Part shown: piece after piece, positions 15,941-24,881 of the stretch
How the letters are laid out: every line of letters starts with the position of its first letter
How positions within the stretch are numbered: position 1 is the first letter of the stretch
Assembly (NCBI GenBank): GCA_021845665.1
Contig: JAJZVO010000010.1
Span: 1-64,000 of the forward strand
Direction: 5' to 3'
Origin: Bacteroidota bacterium
GTDB lineage: Bacteria; Bacteroidota; Ignavibacteria; Kryptoniales; JAKASW01
DNA: 64,000 nucleotides
Notes under the pieces: model-generated
The model's input: the letters and a program-made list of their open reading frames with translations, nothing else
Told to the model about the DNA's origin: nothing
Database searches by the model: none
Made by a program: the position numbers and the translations under genes

Positions 15941-17962
15941 CTACTCGCCGGCCTTCGGTTTGCCTTCCATCGACTTGATGTCTTCGAGAAGCCTGCGGGC
16001 CATCGTGAAATTCGGATTCTCCTGCAGCAGCTCATCCAACTCTGCCTCGGCATAACGGAACCGGCCCGCGCGGGCATAGGCGTAACTCAGTACCAACCCG
16101 CTTCGCAGCTTCTCCTCGCTGGTCGTAGCGTAATCCTTCATCTTCCGGTAGAACGCCGCCGCGCTGTCGGGCATCGAGAGCCTCATCATGAGGTCGCCTA
16201 ACGTCTTGTATGTCTGATAATCGGGATATATCTCGGCCGAAGCGAGCATCGTCCCGGCGGCGAGAGGATAGTCGTTCTCTTTCATGTAAGCCTGCGCGAG
16301 ATCGGAATGAAGCTGCAAATCCAGCGGTGACAGTGAAAGCAGCGATCTGTAAATATCTGCCACCTCGCTCCAGTTGCCTCGCCGCTCGAAGTAATTGATC
16401 GCCTCAGCATGCGCGCCGATCCATGTTACTTTGCCCGCAACAGCCTCCTCCGAGATCCATTCGAGCGTATCGGTTCGTGGAACCTGCCGCAGAGAGGGCT
16501 CCTTGTCTTTGAATGGCCATCCGGATGTTAGCCAGGCAACCGATGCCTTTGCCATGTCATCGTCTATCGTTGTCACCAGCCGGTCGTGCCATATCTCCGC
16601 CTCACTCACGGTGTCGGCATCCTCCCACTCTTTTCGCGGAGCCAGGAGACCCGCACGGCTCATGACGTCCGCGTAGCATTTGGCGATGAGAAACGCTCCC
16701 CTCGAATTGGGATGGAGATGCTCGAAGATCAGGTTGTGGCCGATGAGCGAATCGGGAGATGCGGCCTTGAACGCCTTGACGACATCCGCCACATAACAGT
16801 ACTTGTCGTTGCTCATCGAACGGATGAGGTCGTTGAAGTTGCTGTCCGTCCTGAAGCGGAGCTCGTCGTAATTCCTCGCAATCGTATACTGTCGCAGCGC
16901 TTCAAGCTTTGAACCGGTAGTATCGAGACATTGTGCCAGCCGGTAATGCACATCCGCGTAAAGCGGGTTGAGCGCAATAGCCTTTCGGTAATCGGTTGAC
17001 GCGGAATCCCACTTCCCCTCCGATTGCAGTGAGACCCCGTCCCTGAAGAGGACATGGAATGCCGCGATTGCCTTTGGTGAAATCCCCCGCGTGTTTCCCG
17101 ATACGAACGGAGGTTGATCGCGCAGGTCGGATACCTGCGTTCCCATTATGATGGGTATGCCTTTCGACCGGCAGTATCTCTTCATGGCCTCAAGGTTATC
17201 TTTGAAAATCCGGTAAGTGGCCTTGTACATCGGACTCTCGTACGGCACGAGCCGGCCCTGTGCCACTTGCTGCATTTCCGTCCCGCGGGCGTAGTCCATG
17301 TTCTGCTGAACGAAAAGTCCCACTATTCCATGGATCACATTGCGAACAAGCTGAAACGTCCTTAATCGCACCAGCTCGAGGTAAAGTTCCGTTATCGACC
17401 GGTATGAACCGACCGAGAGGTTGGATGCTACGCCGAGCGCACCGTAGAATTCGTTGTGTCCCCCGTAATAGATGATCAGGTTGGGCTGATATTGGGCGAG
17501 CTCCCTCGTTATGTCCAGCGCGGTGTAGCTGTTTGTTGCAACTATGCCGAGGTTGATGACCTCGATTTTCCTGTGCGGAAACAGAAGATCAAGCCTCGTC
17601 TGCAAGTAGGCGGGGAAGGCTCCATTGAAATAGAACGGATAACCTGAAGTTGTCGACTCGCCCAGGCAGAAAATCCGGTACACCCCTTTCGGCTTCGGCA
17701 CCTGGAAAAAAGTCGGCGTCGTCGGTGGCTGAAATTGCGAAGTGCCGAAGTAGCGGTACTTCACGTCCGGGTTCATCTGGTAGTACGTCTTTCCCCAGAC
17801 CACATGCTTCTTGAAAAGAGACATGCTGACACCATATCCGAAGATTCTGAGGGCGATCTCGAGAGCGACTAGGAATACTACGGGAATTGATACGGTAATC
17901 AGGAAGAACACTGCCTTCTTCCGCATGGTAAGTTTTGAGGCCTCGGATTTTTCGTTCTTCAT
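15941..17962 (-). CDS. Membrane-anchored SGNH-hydrolase-like protein with TPR repeats
   Basis: A 673-residue protein starting at the ATG complementary to 17960-17962. A single hydrophobic segment at about residues 17-38 anchors it with the rest outside the cytoplasm. The SGNH pattern follows: block I FCLGESTTSGYP with the likely nucleophile Ser103, block III YYGGHNEFYG, and a late EHLHPNSRGA supplying the catalytic His. TPR-like helices interrupt the domain (about 310-370, with KWDSASTDYRKAIALNPLYADVHYRLA in pieces) and fill the last 150 residues. It is divergent from the SxtJ/carbamoyltransferase genes with a 187-base gap between starts. Proteins of this architecture often accompany those genes. 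An acyl-ester hydrolase or transferase on a surface glycan is plausible. The substrate is unknown. Confidence 0.78.
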   Translation of the reverse strand: MKNEKSEASKLTMRKKAVFFLITVSIPVVFLVALEIALRIFGYGVSMSLFKKHVVWGKTYYQMNPDVKYRYFGTSQFQPPTTPTFFQVPKPKGVYRIFCLGESTTSGYPFYFNGAFPAYLQTRLDLLFPHRKIEVINLGIVATNSYTALDITRELAQYQPNLIIYYGGHNEFYGALGVASNLSVGSYRSITELYLELVRLRTFQLVRNVIHGIVGLFVQQNMDYARGTEMQQVAQGRLVPYESPMYKATYRIFKDNLEAMKRYCRSKGIPIIMGTQVSDLRDQPPFVSGNTRGISPKAIAAFHVLFRDGVSLQSEGKWDSASTDYRKAIALNPLYADVHYRLAQCLDTTGSKLEALRQYTIARNYDELRFRTDSNFNDLIRSMSNDKYCYVADVVKAFKAASPDSLIGHNLIFEHLHPNSRGAFLIAKCYADVMSRAGLLAPRKEWEDADTVSEAEIWHDRLVTTIDDDMAKASVAWLTSGWPFKDKEPSLRQVPRTDTLEWISEEAVAGKVTWIGAHAEAINYFERRGNWSEVADIYRSLLSLSPLDLQLHSDLAQAYMKENDYPLAAGTMLASAEIYPDYQTYKTLGDLMMRLSMPDSAAAFYRKMKDYATTSEEKLRSGLVLSYAYARAGRFRYAEAELDELLQENPNFTMARRLLEDIKSMEGKPKAGE

Positions 17963-18149
17963 TCGGGTCCTTAGTTGTTAGTGGGGGAAATACCAAGAAA
18001 CATACGGTTTCTACATCTATAAATCTGGAATCGGGCATATCTCAAAGTGAACCTTATGCATAACGAACCCGGGTGCAATGGAGTTCACGTCGGTACTTTG
18101 GATTTCATTCCGCAAATTGGATATATTAGCTCGTGGAGAGGAGAATCCG

Positions 18150-18398
18150 ATGAACCTTATAAAGAAAGCGGCGCACCTACTTTACACATGGTGGATGTCG
18201 TTGGGCCGTTTTCTCGGTGCTGTGAATGCGGCAATTCTCCTGACCGTATTTTATATCCTGATCATCGGTGCAATGTCGTTGATAGTACGAATCCTCCGCA
18301 AAGACCTTCTGGCTCATCGTACCGATCCATCCCGTTCGTTTTGGAAAGAGAAGGAACCGGTCATCCACGGTGCCGATCAGGCGCGCCACCAGTTCTGA
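18150..18398 (+). CDS. SxtJ-like small membrane protein
   Basis: An 82-residue protein. The start at ATG 18150 is chosen because a strong GGAGAGGAG lies just upstream; an earlier in-frame start at 18078 lacks one. Residues 18-50 (SLGRFLGAVNAAILLTVFYI and on) form a hydrophobic stretch long enough for one or two membrane passes, then a basic, charged tail with SFWKEKEP. This matches the short SxtJ family found beside carbamoyltransferases in saxitoxin and exopolysaccharide-type clusters. The stop is 10 bases before the carbamoyltransferase start, so the two genes form one transcript with the DUF5989 gene. The function is unknown; a membrane platform for the carbamoyltransferase is only a suggestion. 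Confidence 0.72.
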   Translation: MNLIKKAAHLLYTWWMSLGRFLGAVNAAILLTVFYILIIGAMSLIVRILRKDLLAHRTDPSRSFWKEKEPVIHGADQARHQF

Positions 18399-18407
18399 CG
18401 CCATCAC

Positions 18408-20144
18408 ATGAATATACTCGGAATTTCATGCTTCTACCACGATGCCGCGGCGGCGTTGGTCGTGGACGGCAGACTCGTCGCTGCAGCACAGGAAGAGCGC
18501 TTCTCCCGTAAGAAGCACGATCAGGAATTCCCCGCAAAGGCAATCGAATATTGTCTGAACTCCGCTGGAATTCAAGCGGAAGACCTGGACTACGTCGTTT
18601 TCTATGACAAGCCGTTCATAAAATTCGACCGCCTTCTCCAGACCTACATTGCCACGTGGCCGAAGGGACTCTTCTCTTTCCTGAAGGCGATGCCGGTCTG
18701 GATACGCAAGAAGCTCTGGATACCGCAGACTATTCGCAATGACCTGGACTACGACGGCGAAATCCTTTTCGCCGAACATCACATTGCCCATGCGGCAAGC
18801 GCCTTCCTCGTTTCACCTTTTGAAGATTCTGCAATATTGACCACCGACGGCGTCGGCGAATGGGAGACCACCACGTACGGGCTGGGACATGGTACAGACA
18901 TCAAGCTGCTCAAGAGTATTTCCTTCCCCCACTCGCTCGGGCTCCTCTATTCGGCCTTTACCTATTATCTGGGCTTCAAAGTGAACAGCGCCGAGTACAA
19001 GGTGATGGGGCTGGCTCCTTATGGCGAGCCCCGATTCTACCAGACGATCATGGAAAATCTCGTCCGGGTCGTCGCCGATGGAAGCTTCCGTCTCAACATG
19101 CGTTACTTCACGTACGAGTATGGACTCCGCATGACCGGATCGAGATTCGACAGCCTGTTCGGTCAACCCGCCCGCGAGCCTGAATCTGAACTGACGCAGT
19201 TTCACAAAGATGTCGCGGCCTCCCTCCAAAAAGTGACCGATGAAATTGTCGTTGGCATGGCACGCCATATCGAAAGTGAGACTAAGGCGAAGAACCTCTG
19301 CACGGCAGGCGGCGTGGCGCTGAACTGCGTTTCCAACAGCAGGATTCTCTCCGCGACTTCTTTCGAGAATGTATTTGTGCAGCCTGCAGCCGGCGACGCC
19401 GGGGGCGCCGTAGGAGCCGCCTTTTACGCATACAACACGATCCTCGGCAATCCAAGATCCTACGAGATGAACCATGTCTTCCTCGGCCCGGAGTTCCCGG
19501 ATGAACAGATCGAGACTCTTCTCCGCGAAAAGAAAGTGTCGTTCGCGAAGCTCGGACGCGAAGAGCTCCTCAGGGAAACTGCCGGAAGAATCGCCGATCA
19601 AAAAGTTGTCGGCTGGTTTCAAGGAAGGATGGAGTTCGGCCCGCGCGCGCTCGGTAACAGGAGCATCCTCGCGGATGCACGCAATCCTAAGAATCAATCC
19701 GTCGTCAATTTGAAAATTAAATTTCGTGAGAGTTTCCGTCCCTTCGCCCCGGCCGTCACCGAGGACCGCATGAAAGATTACTTCGAGTTCGACCGGCCTG
19801 CTCCATTCATGCTGTTCGTCGCAAACGTCCGACCGGACAAAAGGGTGATACCGGCCGTAACGCACCTCGACGGTTCCGCAAGACTCCAAACCGTCTCTCT
19901 CGCGCAAAACCCTCTCTTCTACGACCTGATCTCCGAGTTCGACAGGCAAACAGGCTGCCCGGTAATCATCAACACCTCCTTCAACGTTCGCGGTGAACCT
20001 ATCGTATGCACCCCGGGAGATGCCTGGAAGTGCTTTTTGAGGACCGGGATGGATAGCCTTGTGATCGGCAGCTTTCTCATTGACAAGAGCGATTTGGAAA
20101 ATCCCGTGGAAGATAGAGTCGAAGAGAATTTTGAGTTGGATTGA
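18408..20144 (+). CDS. Carbamoyltransferase, NodU/CmcH family
   Basis: A 578-residue two-domain enzyme. The N-terminal Kae1-like domain begins MNILGISCFYHDAAAALV and has the metal-binding AEHHIAHAASAF and the TTDGVGEWETTT nucleotide loop. The C-terminal YrdC-like domain has WFQGRMEFGPRALGNRSILADAR and INTSFNVRGEPIV. Family members transfer carbamoyl from carbamoyl phosphate, via carbamoyl-adenylate, to a hydroxyl on a sugar, antibiotic or toxin. Length and motifs are complete, so it should be active in the cytoplasm. It is flanked by SxtJ-like (18150) and DUF5989 (20166) genes, a recurring trio. No glycosyltransferases are present, so the acceptor is made by genes elsewhere. Confidence 0.92.
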   Translation: MNILGISCFYHDAAAALVVDGRLVAAAQEERFSRKKHDQEFPAKAIEYCLNSAGIQAEDLDYVVFYDKPFIKFDRLLQTYIATWPKGLFSFLKAMPVWIRKKLWIPQTIRNDLDYDGEILFAEHHIAHAASAFLVSPFEDSAILTTDGVGEWETTTYGLGHGTDIKLLKSISFPHSLGLLYSAFTYYLGFKVNSAEYKVMGLAPYGEPRFYQTIMENLVRVVADGSFRLNMRYFTYEYGLRMTGSRFDSLFGQPAREPESELTQFHKDVAASLQKVTDEIVVGMARHIESETKAKNLCTAGGVALNCVSNSRILSATSFENVFVQPAAGDAGGAVGAAFYAYNTILGNPRSYEMNHVFLGPEFPDEQIETLLREKKVSFAKLGREELLRETAGRIADQKVVGWFQGRMEFGPRALGNRSILADARNPKNQSVVNLKIKFRESFRPFAPAVTEDRMKDYFEFDRPAPFMLFVANVRPDKRVIPAVTHLDGSARLQTVSLAQNPLFYDLISEFDRQTGCPVIINTSFNVRGEPIVCTPGDAWKCFLRTGMDSLVIGSFLIDKSDLENPVEDRVEENFELD

Positions 20145-20165
20145 CATTACATGAAGGAGCTATCC

Positions 20166-20375
20166 GTGAGTAATTCCAAAAAGAAATCCAGGGCTGCGAA
20201 AACAATCAGAAAGTACACCGGCCGGTTTTCAATCTTCGGTGAATTGTGGTCGTTTATGAGGGTTCGCAAGAAATGGTGGCTCGGTCCTATTCTGACGATT
20301 CTAATCCTCCTCGCCGTCTTCATTGTCCTTACGCAAGGTACTGCGTTGGCTCCGTTCATCTACTCGCTCTTCTAA
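20166..20375 (+). CDS. DUF5989 family small membrane protein
   Basis: A 69-residue protein with a lysine-rich N-terminus and a single hydrophobic segment (WWLGPILTILILLAVFIVL) preceded by LWSFMRVRKKWW. This is the whole DUF5989 pattern. I place the start at GTG 20166 because AAGGAG at 20154-20159 sits seven bases before it; the ATG at 20151 has no ribosome-binding site. It is the last gene of the SxtJ-carbamoyltransferase transcript. DUF5989 proteins occur almost always next to such carbamoyltransferases, but their biochemical role is not known to me. Confidence 0.8.
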   Translation: MSNSKKKSRAAKTIRKYTGRFSIFGELWSFMRVRKKWWLGPILTILILLAVFIVLTQGTALAPFIYSLF

Positions 20376-20431
20376 GTGTGCCCCAACTCTAGGAGGCTCT
20401 CTAAGAAGTGTCTATCCGATGAATCGGACGG

Positions 20432-21505
20432 CTACCTACGGCGCATCCAGATAAGTTCAATCCATATCACCGAGACCTGTTTTGAGAGGCGTCGGTTTCT
20501 ATGGATGCTTCCCTGGGGTCGGCCTCTAAGGAGAATACTCCGGTCAGCACCCGATGCCGTCTGTAGCCGAAGCCTCAACCTTAGATCCGCTGTCATCCCG
20601 GAAAAATCCTCTGCAGTCGGATAGTTTGCTCCCTGATTTATTTGAATGTCGCGGGTTTCGTTTAAGCTGTAAAGATCGAGATAGGCCTGGAGCCTGTACC
20701 ATGGCAGGTTTTGCTTTGCGGACGCGTCCCATCGAAGGTACTGTGCAGTGTTCGACCTAAGCTCAGGCCAGAAATTCGCTGCTCCGAATATTTTGCTCTT
20801 GTAAAGCATAGATACTCGCGCGGAAAACCCTCCGAGATCGTAACCGATCTCGATGTTGGTGATCTTGTCGGGCTGATCGGTCAGCGTTACTCCGAAAAGA
20901 CATGTTCTGTTCGGCTGTCTGAAATTCTTTGTCTTAATGTTGAAGTTTGCACCCGGGTCGTTTGCCGAAAGGCTTTGCCTCTCCACGTCCACTTCGGCGA
21001 AGATCCCGAACCCGCTGTCGAAAAATCTTTCCTCTGCTGTGCCGGCAAATATGTGTTCGTCATAGATGCCTTTCAGATTGTCGTACCCGCCCTGTGCCTG
21101 CAGATGACTCTGCGGCTTTACGGTCTGCGCTTCCCTGAGGATGAAGTTGACAACTTCTCCGAGAACGGCTGCAACCATGTCCGGGGTGATCGCTTTCGTC
21201 ACCTCGATCACGCTCAGCATGCTCGCTGATATCATGATTAGGTCCATGCCGAGGTCGCCCGAATTGTACCACGAATTCAAATCGCTCGGGTTGCTCGGGG
21301 TAACGTTCGCAAGCATCTGAACGCCGTCGATCGTCATTTCGGTGCAAGTACGTGTCGCTACCTCCCTTGCCTGATCCCCTCCCGGATAAGAGATACACCC
21401 GGGAGTTTCCCGACGGACTCTGCCGCGTTCGCATCGTGAAGCGACCGTATCCTTGCCGGCGTAATGCTCTTGGCGGGAACGAGCATTTGAGGCAAACCCG
21501 GTCAC
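20432..21505 (-). pseudogene. Decayed TonB-dependent outer-membrane receptor
   Basis: The minus-strand frame is open for 357 codons but is a patchwork. Around residues 57-130 it carries a clear TonB-receptor plug signature: TIDGVQM, then LGMDLIMISASMLSVIEVTKAITPDMVAAVLGEVVNF in pieces, followed by LREAQ. Next come barrel-like segments (GGYDNLKGIYDEHIFA, FGIFAEVDVERQ, NIEIGYDLGGFSARVSMLYK, RLQAYLDLYSLNETRDIQIN). Intact receptors of this type are about 900-1000 residues and carry a signal peptide, carboxypeptidase-like domain and C-terminal strand. Here these are missing, the ends (first 50 and last 45 residues) look out of frame, and the barrel is shortened by several deletions. The ORF is therefore a relic, not a functional transporter. 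It would have imported a glycan or siderophore. Confidence 0.8.
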
Positions 21506-21962
21506 CCCGGATATGCAATCGCTGGAGGAAATTCATCCAATAGTTATTACCTGATGCCTCGTGCAAACCTCATTCGGTGAGTGGTTTATTGTTCGGCCGG
21601 GAAAACGGTGATTACTATCACGTTGTACTTCAACTGTCAAGTCGTTTTGCCTCCAGAATGCTTCATGTTTTTGCTGCCGTCCGCACTCGAGAGGCCTCGC
21701 TGGGTGTTCGTTGGTTCTTGTTCCGAAATAACTCGCGTCAACGTTGAAGTAGTTGGCGCACCCTTCATCATGAATTGCCGCTCCATCATCCATATAAGCG
21801 AATAGAGAATCAGACCACGCTCAATCCGGCTGCTGACCGGCGCCCTGAAATAGTTGGAAAACAATGGCGCAATGGCGAGATTGATACCGGCTCCTTCCTC
21901 TACACGAATCGAATAGGAAGGACCCGTTCCATTTCACTGTAACCACTGTTGGGCAGAATCAT
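21506..21962. other. Gap before the LacI regulator, no recognised gene
   Basis: The 457 bases between the TonB relic and the LacI start contain only short overlapping reading frames that I could not match to any family. The part next to 21506 may be more of the decayed receptor (an out-of-frame NYWMNFLQRLHIRGDRV on the minus strand). The rest presumably contains the lacI promoter, but no convincing box was found. Confidence 0.45.
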
Positions 21963-22961
21963 ATGGCAACAATCCACGACGTTGCAAGAAGAGCGAAAGT
22001 ATCGGTGATGACCGTGTCTAGAGTCCTCAATAAACCTGAGAAGGTTAGCGCTAAGACGATCAAGAAGGTCAAGCGCGTTATGGAGGAACTCGGATACCAG
22101 CCGAGCCAGGTCGCACGCTCTCTTGTGAAAAGACGTACTAACACGATCGGCATAGTCATGCCCGATATAAAGAATACTTTCTTCAATAGCTGGTTCAGGT
22201 CCGTTGAAGAGTACGCAAGACGATTCGGGTATACGACGCTTCTTTGCAATACCGACGAGGATCCAGAAGACGAAATGAAACTTGTAAGGACCTTCCTGGC
22301 ACACCGCGTCGACGGTATCCTGATCGTGCCCCACTCGGAAGCGTCGGTGAAGTATCTCATGAAGGCGAAGGTGAACACCGTCCTTGTCGACAGAGTGTAT
22401 GACGGAATCGATATCGACTTCGTCGCTACGGACCATTACGAAGGAGCTGTCGGGCTGACTGAGTATCTCATCGCCAACGGGCACCGCAAGATCGCCATCC
22501 TTCGGGGTCCCGGTATGCTCTTTCCCGATATCGAGAGGTACCGCGGCTTTTCGGATGCGATGAAAAAAAACAGGATCGGAATATCTCCCCGCTATGTTCA
22601 TAACTGCGAGTTTATGGAAGAGAGGGCATTCGAAACGGTCACGCGGCTTCTGAAGGACCTTGACCCCCCGACGGTCATTTTCTCTTTCAACAGTCTGATG
22701 ACCATCGGCGCAATCAAGGCGATTGCATCTCTGGGATTGAAAATACCAGGCGATATTTCTCTTGTAGCATACGATGAGATACCCGGGAGCGAGATTTTTA
22801 TACCCGGTATCACGCATGTCCAGCAGCCTGTAGAGGAACTGGGGAGAAACGCGACGAAGATATTGATTACAAAGATCGAGAATCCGAGGCAGAAGGTCAG
22901 GCAGAACATTTTCCTGAAGCCTGAGCTGGTGATCAGGGAATCATGCGCGAAGATAGCATGA
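21963..22961 (+). CDS. LacI-family transcriptional regulator, probable fucose regulon repressor
   Basis: A 332-residue repressor. Residues 2-55 form the LacI helix-turn-helix and hinge (ATIHDVARRAKVSVMTVSRVLN, LGYQPSQVARSLVKRRT). The periplasmic-binding-like core (about 60-330) includes NTIGIVMPDI, VDGILIVPHSE, ATDHYEGAVGLTEYLI, ISLVAYDE and THVQQPVEELG. It is intact and lies directly upstream of the fucosidase/fucose operon on the same strand. A near-perfect LacI-type palindrome at 23159-23176 stands in the gap between them. The simplest reading is a repressor released by L-fucose, a phosphorylated intermediate, or a fucosylated glycan. The effector is inferred from context only. Confidence 0.9.
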   Translation: MATIHDVARRAKVSVMTVSRVLNKPEKVSAKTIKKVKRVMEELGYQPSQVARSLVKRRTNTIGIVMPDIKNTFFNSWFRSVEEYARRFGYTTLLCNTDEDPEDEMKLVRTFLAHRVDGILIVPHSEASVKYLMKAKVNTVLVDRVYDGIDIDFVATDHYEGAVGLTEYLIANGHRKIAILRGPGMLFPDIERYRGFSDAMKKNRIGISPRYVHNCEFMEERAFETVTRLLKDLDPPTVIFSFNSLMTIGAIKAIASLGLKIPGDISLVAYDEIPGSEIFIPGITHVQQPVEELGRNATKILITKIENPRQKVRQNIFLKPELVIRESCAKIA

Positions 22962-23100
22962 ATGCTTTAGTGGCCTCGGATAGCGTGCACATCGTGCGGA
23001 TAGGAATCGGATGTCGCCGCGCATTGGCAGGCGCGTAGCTCTCAAAACAGCTTGACTATCCGATGCGTTGTCCTTTTCCAAAATTCATCGAAGAAAATCC

Positions 23101-23129
23101 TTTACATTAAATCATCTTGTTATTATACT
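23101..23129 (+). promoter_or_regulatory. Promoter of the fucosidase/fuc operon
   Basis: TTTACA at 23101-23106 and TATACT at 23124-23129 are separated by 17 bases, each one base off the sigma-70 consensus. The site lies in the 326-base gap after the LacI gene, 30 bases upstream of the candidate operator and about 160 bases before the GH29 start. Confidence 0.6.
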
Positions 23130-23158
23130 GGCAGTTGATCGACCGATAATCCGAAAAT

Positions 23159-23176
23159 ATGTTATACGTTTAACAT
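23159..23176. promoter_or_regulatory. LacI-type operator before the fucosidase/fuc operon
   Basis: ATGTTATACGTTTAACAT is an 18-base palindrome with one mismatched pair and a central CG, the usual form of LacI-family operators. It starts 29 bases after the -10 box at 23124-23129, a position suited to blocking elongation or open-complex escape. The adjacent LacI regulator is the obvious binder. Confidence 0.65.
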
Positions 23177-23287
23177 TTTTACCGCGCGGAGGAGCGCATC
23201 AATGCTTCGATCTGATCACTGCCGACTCGTTAGCGTGAATTTCACACTTCAGCACGCATTTTCCCCCCGTCAAATTGGAAATCCAAC

Positions 23288-24832
23288 ATGAAAAAGCCGA
23301 TACCCTCTCTGTTTCTCCTCGCATCCCTCCTCTCTTTCCAAGGCCGCGCCTTAGCTCAGCATGCGAAAAATTACGCCCTGATCGGACCGAACGATACCAA
23401 AGCGGAAATTGTCGCTAAAGCCGCCCATGTCGTCCCCTCTCCTCAACAGTTTGCGTGGCAGAAGATGGAATTCAACGCGTTCATTCATTTCGGGATGAAT
23501 ACTTTCGCCGGAGTCGAATGGGCCAAAAAGACCGCCAGCCCGAAACTCTTCGATCCCACCGAACTCAACTGCGACCAGTGGGCCCGCGTTCTCAAGGAAG
23601 CAGGCGCGAAAATGGCAATTCTCACGGCGAAACATGAAGACGGCTTCTGCCTCTGGCCAAGCGAGTACACGAAGTACAGCGTGAAGTACAGCCCTTGGAA
23701 GAACGGAAAGGGGGATGTCGTGCGCGAGTTCGTGAACGCCTGCAGGAAGTATGGACTCAAAGTCGGGCTGTATCTCTCTCCGTGGGACCAGGAAGCACCG
23801 AGTTACGGCACGCCGGCATACAACACGTATTATGAAAATCAACTGAGGGAACTCCTCACGAACTATGGCCCGATCACCGAAGTCTGGTTCGACGGCGGAA
23901 TCGCACCCAATTATCCTAAGAAGCAAGTATACGACTGGCACGCATACTACAAGCTGGTACGCAAGCTCCAGCCGAACGCCCTTATTGCAATCATGGGTCC
24001 CGATATCAGGTGGGTTGGCACCGAATCCGGTGTCGGTAGAAAGACGGAATGGGATGTCCTCCCGATCGATCTGAGTTCACTTACTCCCGCGACAATCAAA
24101 CACTCTCTTCATCCCGTGGACCAGGTATTCATGCCGCACAATTATATGGGAAAGGTCCTCGGCAGCAGAGAGATGCTCCACGATGCGAAGGGCCTCTTCT
24201 GGTATCCGGCAGAAACCGACGTCTCAATACGACCGGGCTGGTTCTATCATGCCTCGGAAGACACTTCGGTGAAGTCAGTCGCGGATCTCGTAAACATTTA
24301 CTTCAGCTCTGTGGGAAGGAATTCCGTCCTCTTGTTGAACGTCCCGCCGGATAAGAAAGGTTTGATTTCCCGGTACGACATAAGGTCGATTACGGGGTTG
24401 CACAAAGTGCTTTCGGAAACTTTCAAGAATAATTTCGCAAAGGATGCGAAGGTCTCAATCAACGGCGGACCAGACAGACGGAATGCGTCGGCGCTGTTCG
24501 GCAACGGAAAGTACTGGAAAGGACCCGAAGGCGTCGACACGGCTTCGATGCTGTTCCAACTTCCGCAGAAAGAGACCTTCGACGTAGCTATGCTTCAGGA
24601 ACAAATCACCGTTGGGCAAAGGATCGGAAAGTTCCGGATCGACTATTGGAACGGAAGCGAGTGGCAGAAGCTTACCGGTGGAACTACCGTCGGCTACAAG
24701 AGACTTCTCCGTTTCAGCCCGGTCACCACAGATCGGGTCCGGCTGATTATCGAAAGGTCGAGACTGAATCCCACTCTTGCGGACTTCGGGCTGTTCCAGC
24801 TTCCGGCCAAATATCTGGATGTCAGGAATTGA
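23288..24832 (+). CDS. Secreted GH29 alpha-L-fucosidase (first copy)
   Basis: A 514-residue enzyme with a signal peptide (about 1-23, ending ALAQ). The TIM barrel shows EFNAFIHFGMNTF, AILTAKHEDGFCLWPS, GLKVGLYLSPWDQ and EVWFDGG; Asp202 in the last motif is the retaining nucleophile of GH29. The final 100 residues (VSINGGPDRRNASALFG to LADFGLFQLPAKY) form a discoidin-like beta domain. The FHFGMNTF/WDQEAPSYGTP type belongs to the branch of GH29 that often prefers alpha-1,3/4-linked fucose in branched glycans; this specificity is inferred. There is no type IX tail, so it is probably periplasmic. It is first in the operon with fucA, fucI and the kinase, and provides their substrate. Confidence 0.92.
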   Translation: MKKPIPSLFLLASLLSFQGRALAQHAKNYALIGPNDTKAEIVAKAAHVVPSPQQFAWQKMEFNAFIHFGMNTFAGVEWAKKTASPKLFDPTELNCDQWARVLKEAGAKMAILTAKHEDGFCLWPSEYTKYSVKYSPWKNGKGDVVREFVNACRKYGLKVGLYLSPWDQEAPSYGTPAYNTYYENQLRELLTNYGPITEVWFDGGIAPNYPKKQVYDWHAYYKLVRKLQPNALIAIMGPDIRWVGTESGVGRKTEWDVLPIDLSSLTPATIKHSLHPVDQVFMPHNYMGKVLGSREMLHDAKGLFWYPAETDVSIRPGWFYHASEDTSVKSVADLVNIYFSSVGRNSVLLLNVPPDKKGLISRYDIRSITGLHKVLSETFKNNFAKDAKVSINGGPDRRNASALFGNGKYWKGPEGVDTASMLFQLPQKETFDVAMLQEQITVGQRIGKFRIDYWNGSEWQKLTGGTTVGYKRLLRFSPVTTDRVRLIIERSRLNPTLADFGLFQLPAKYLDVRN

Positions 24833-24881
24833 ATAAGCCTGCGGTGGAATACGGGCGTAAACCTTTAACAGGAGTCAGATA

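Noticed and set aside
18813-20147. 444-codon minus-strand frame opposite the carbamoyltransferase gene
   Set aside because: It mirrors a fully conserved carbamoyltransferase on the + strand, has no recognisable domain and is arginine/histidine-rich as expected of an antisense shadow.
20432-21505. Intact hypothetical protein on the minus strand
   Set aside because: Clear TonB-receptor plug motifs with missing N- and C-terminal parts show it is a relic.
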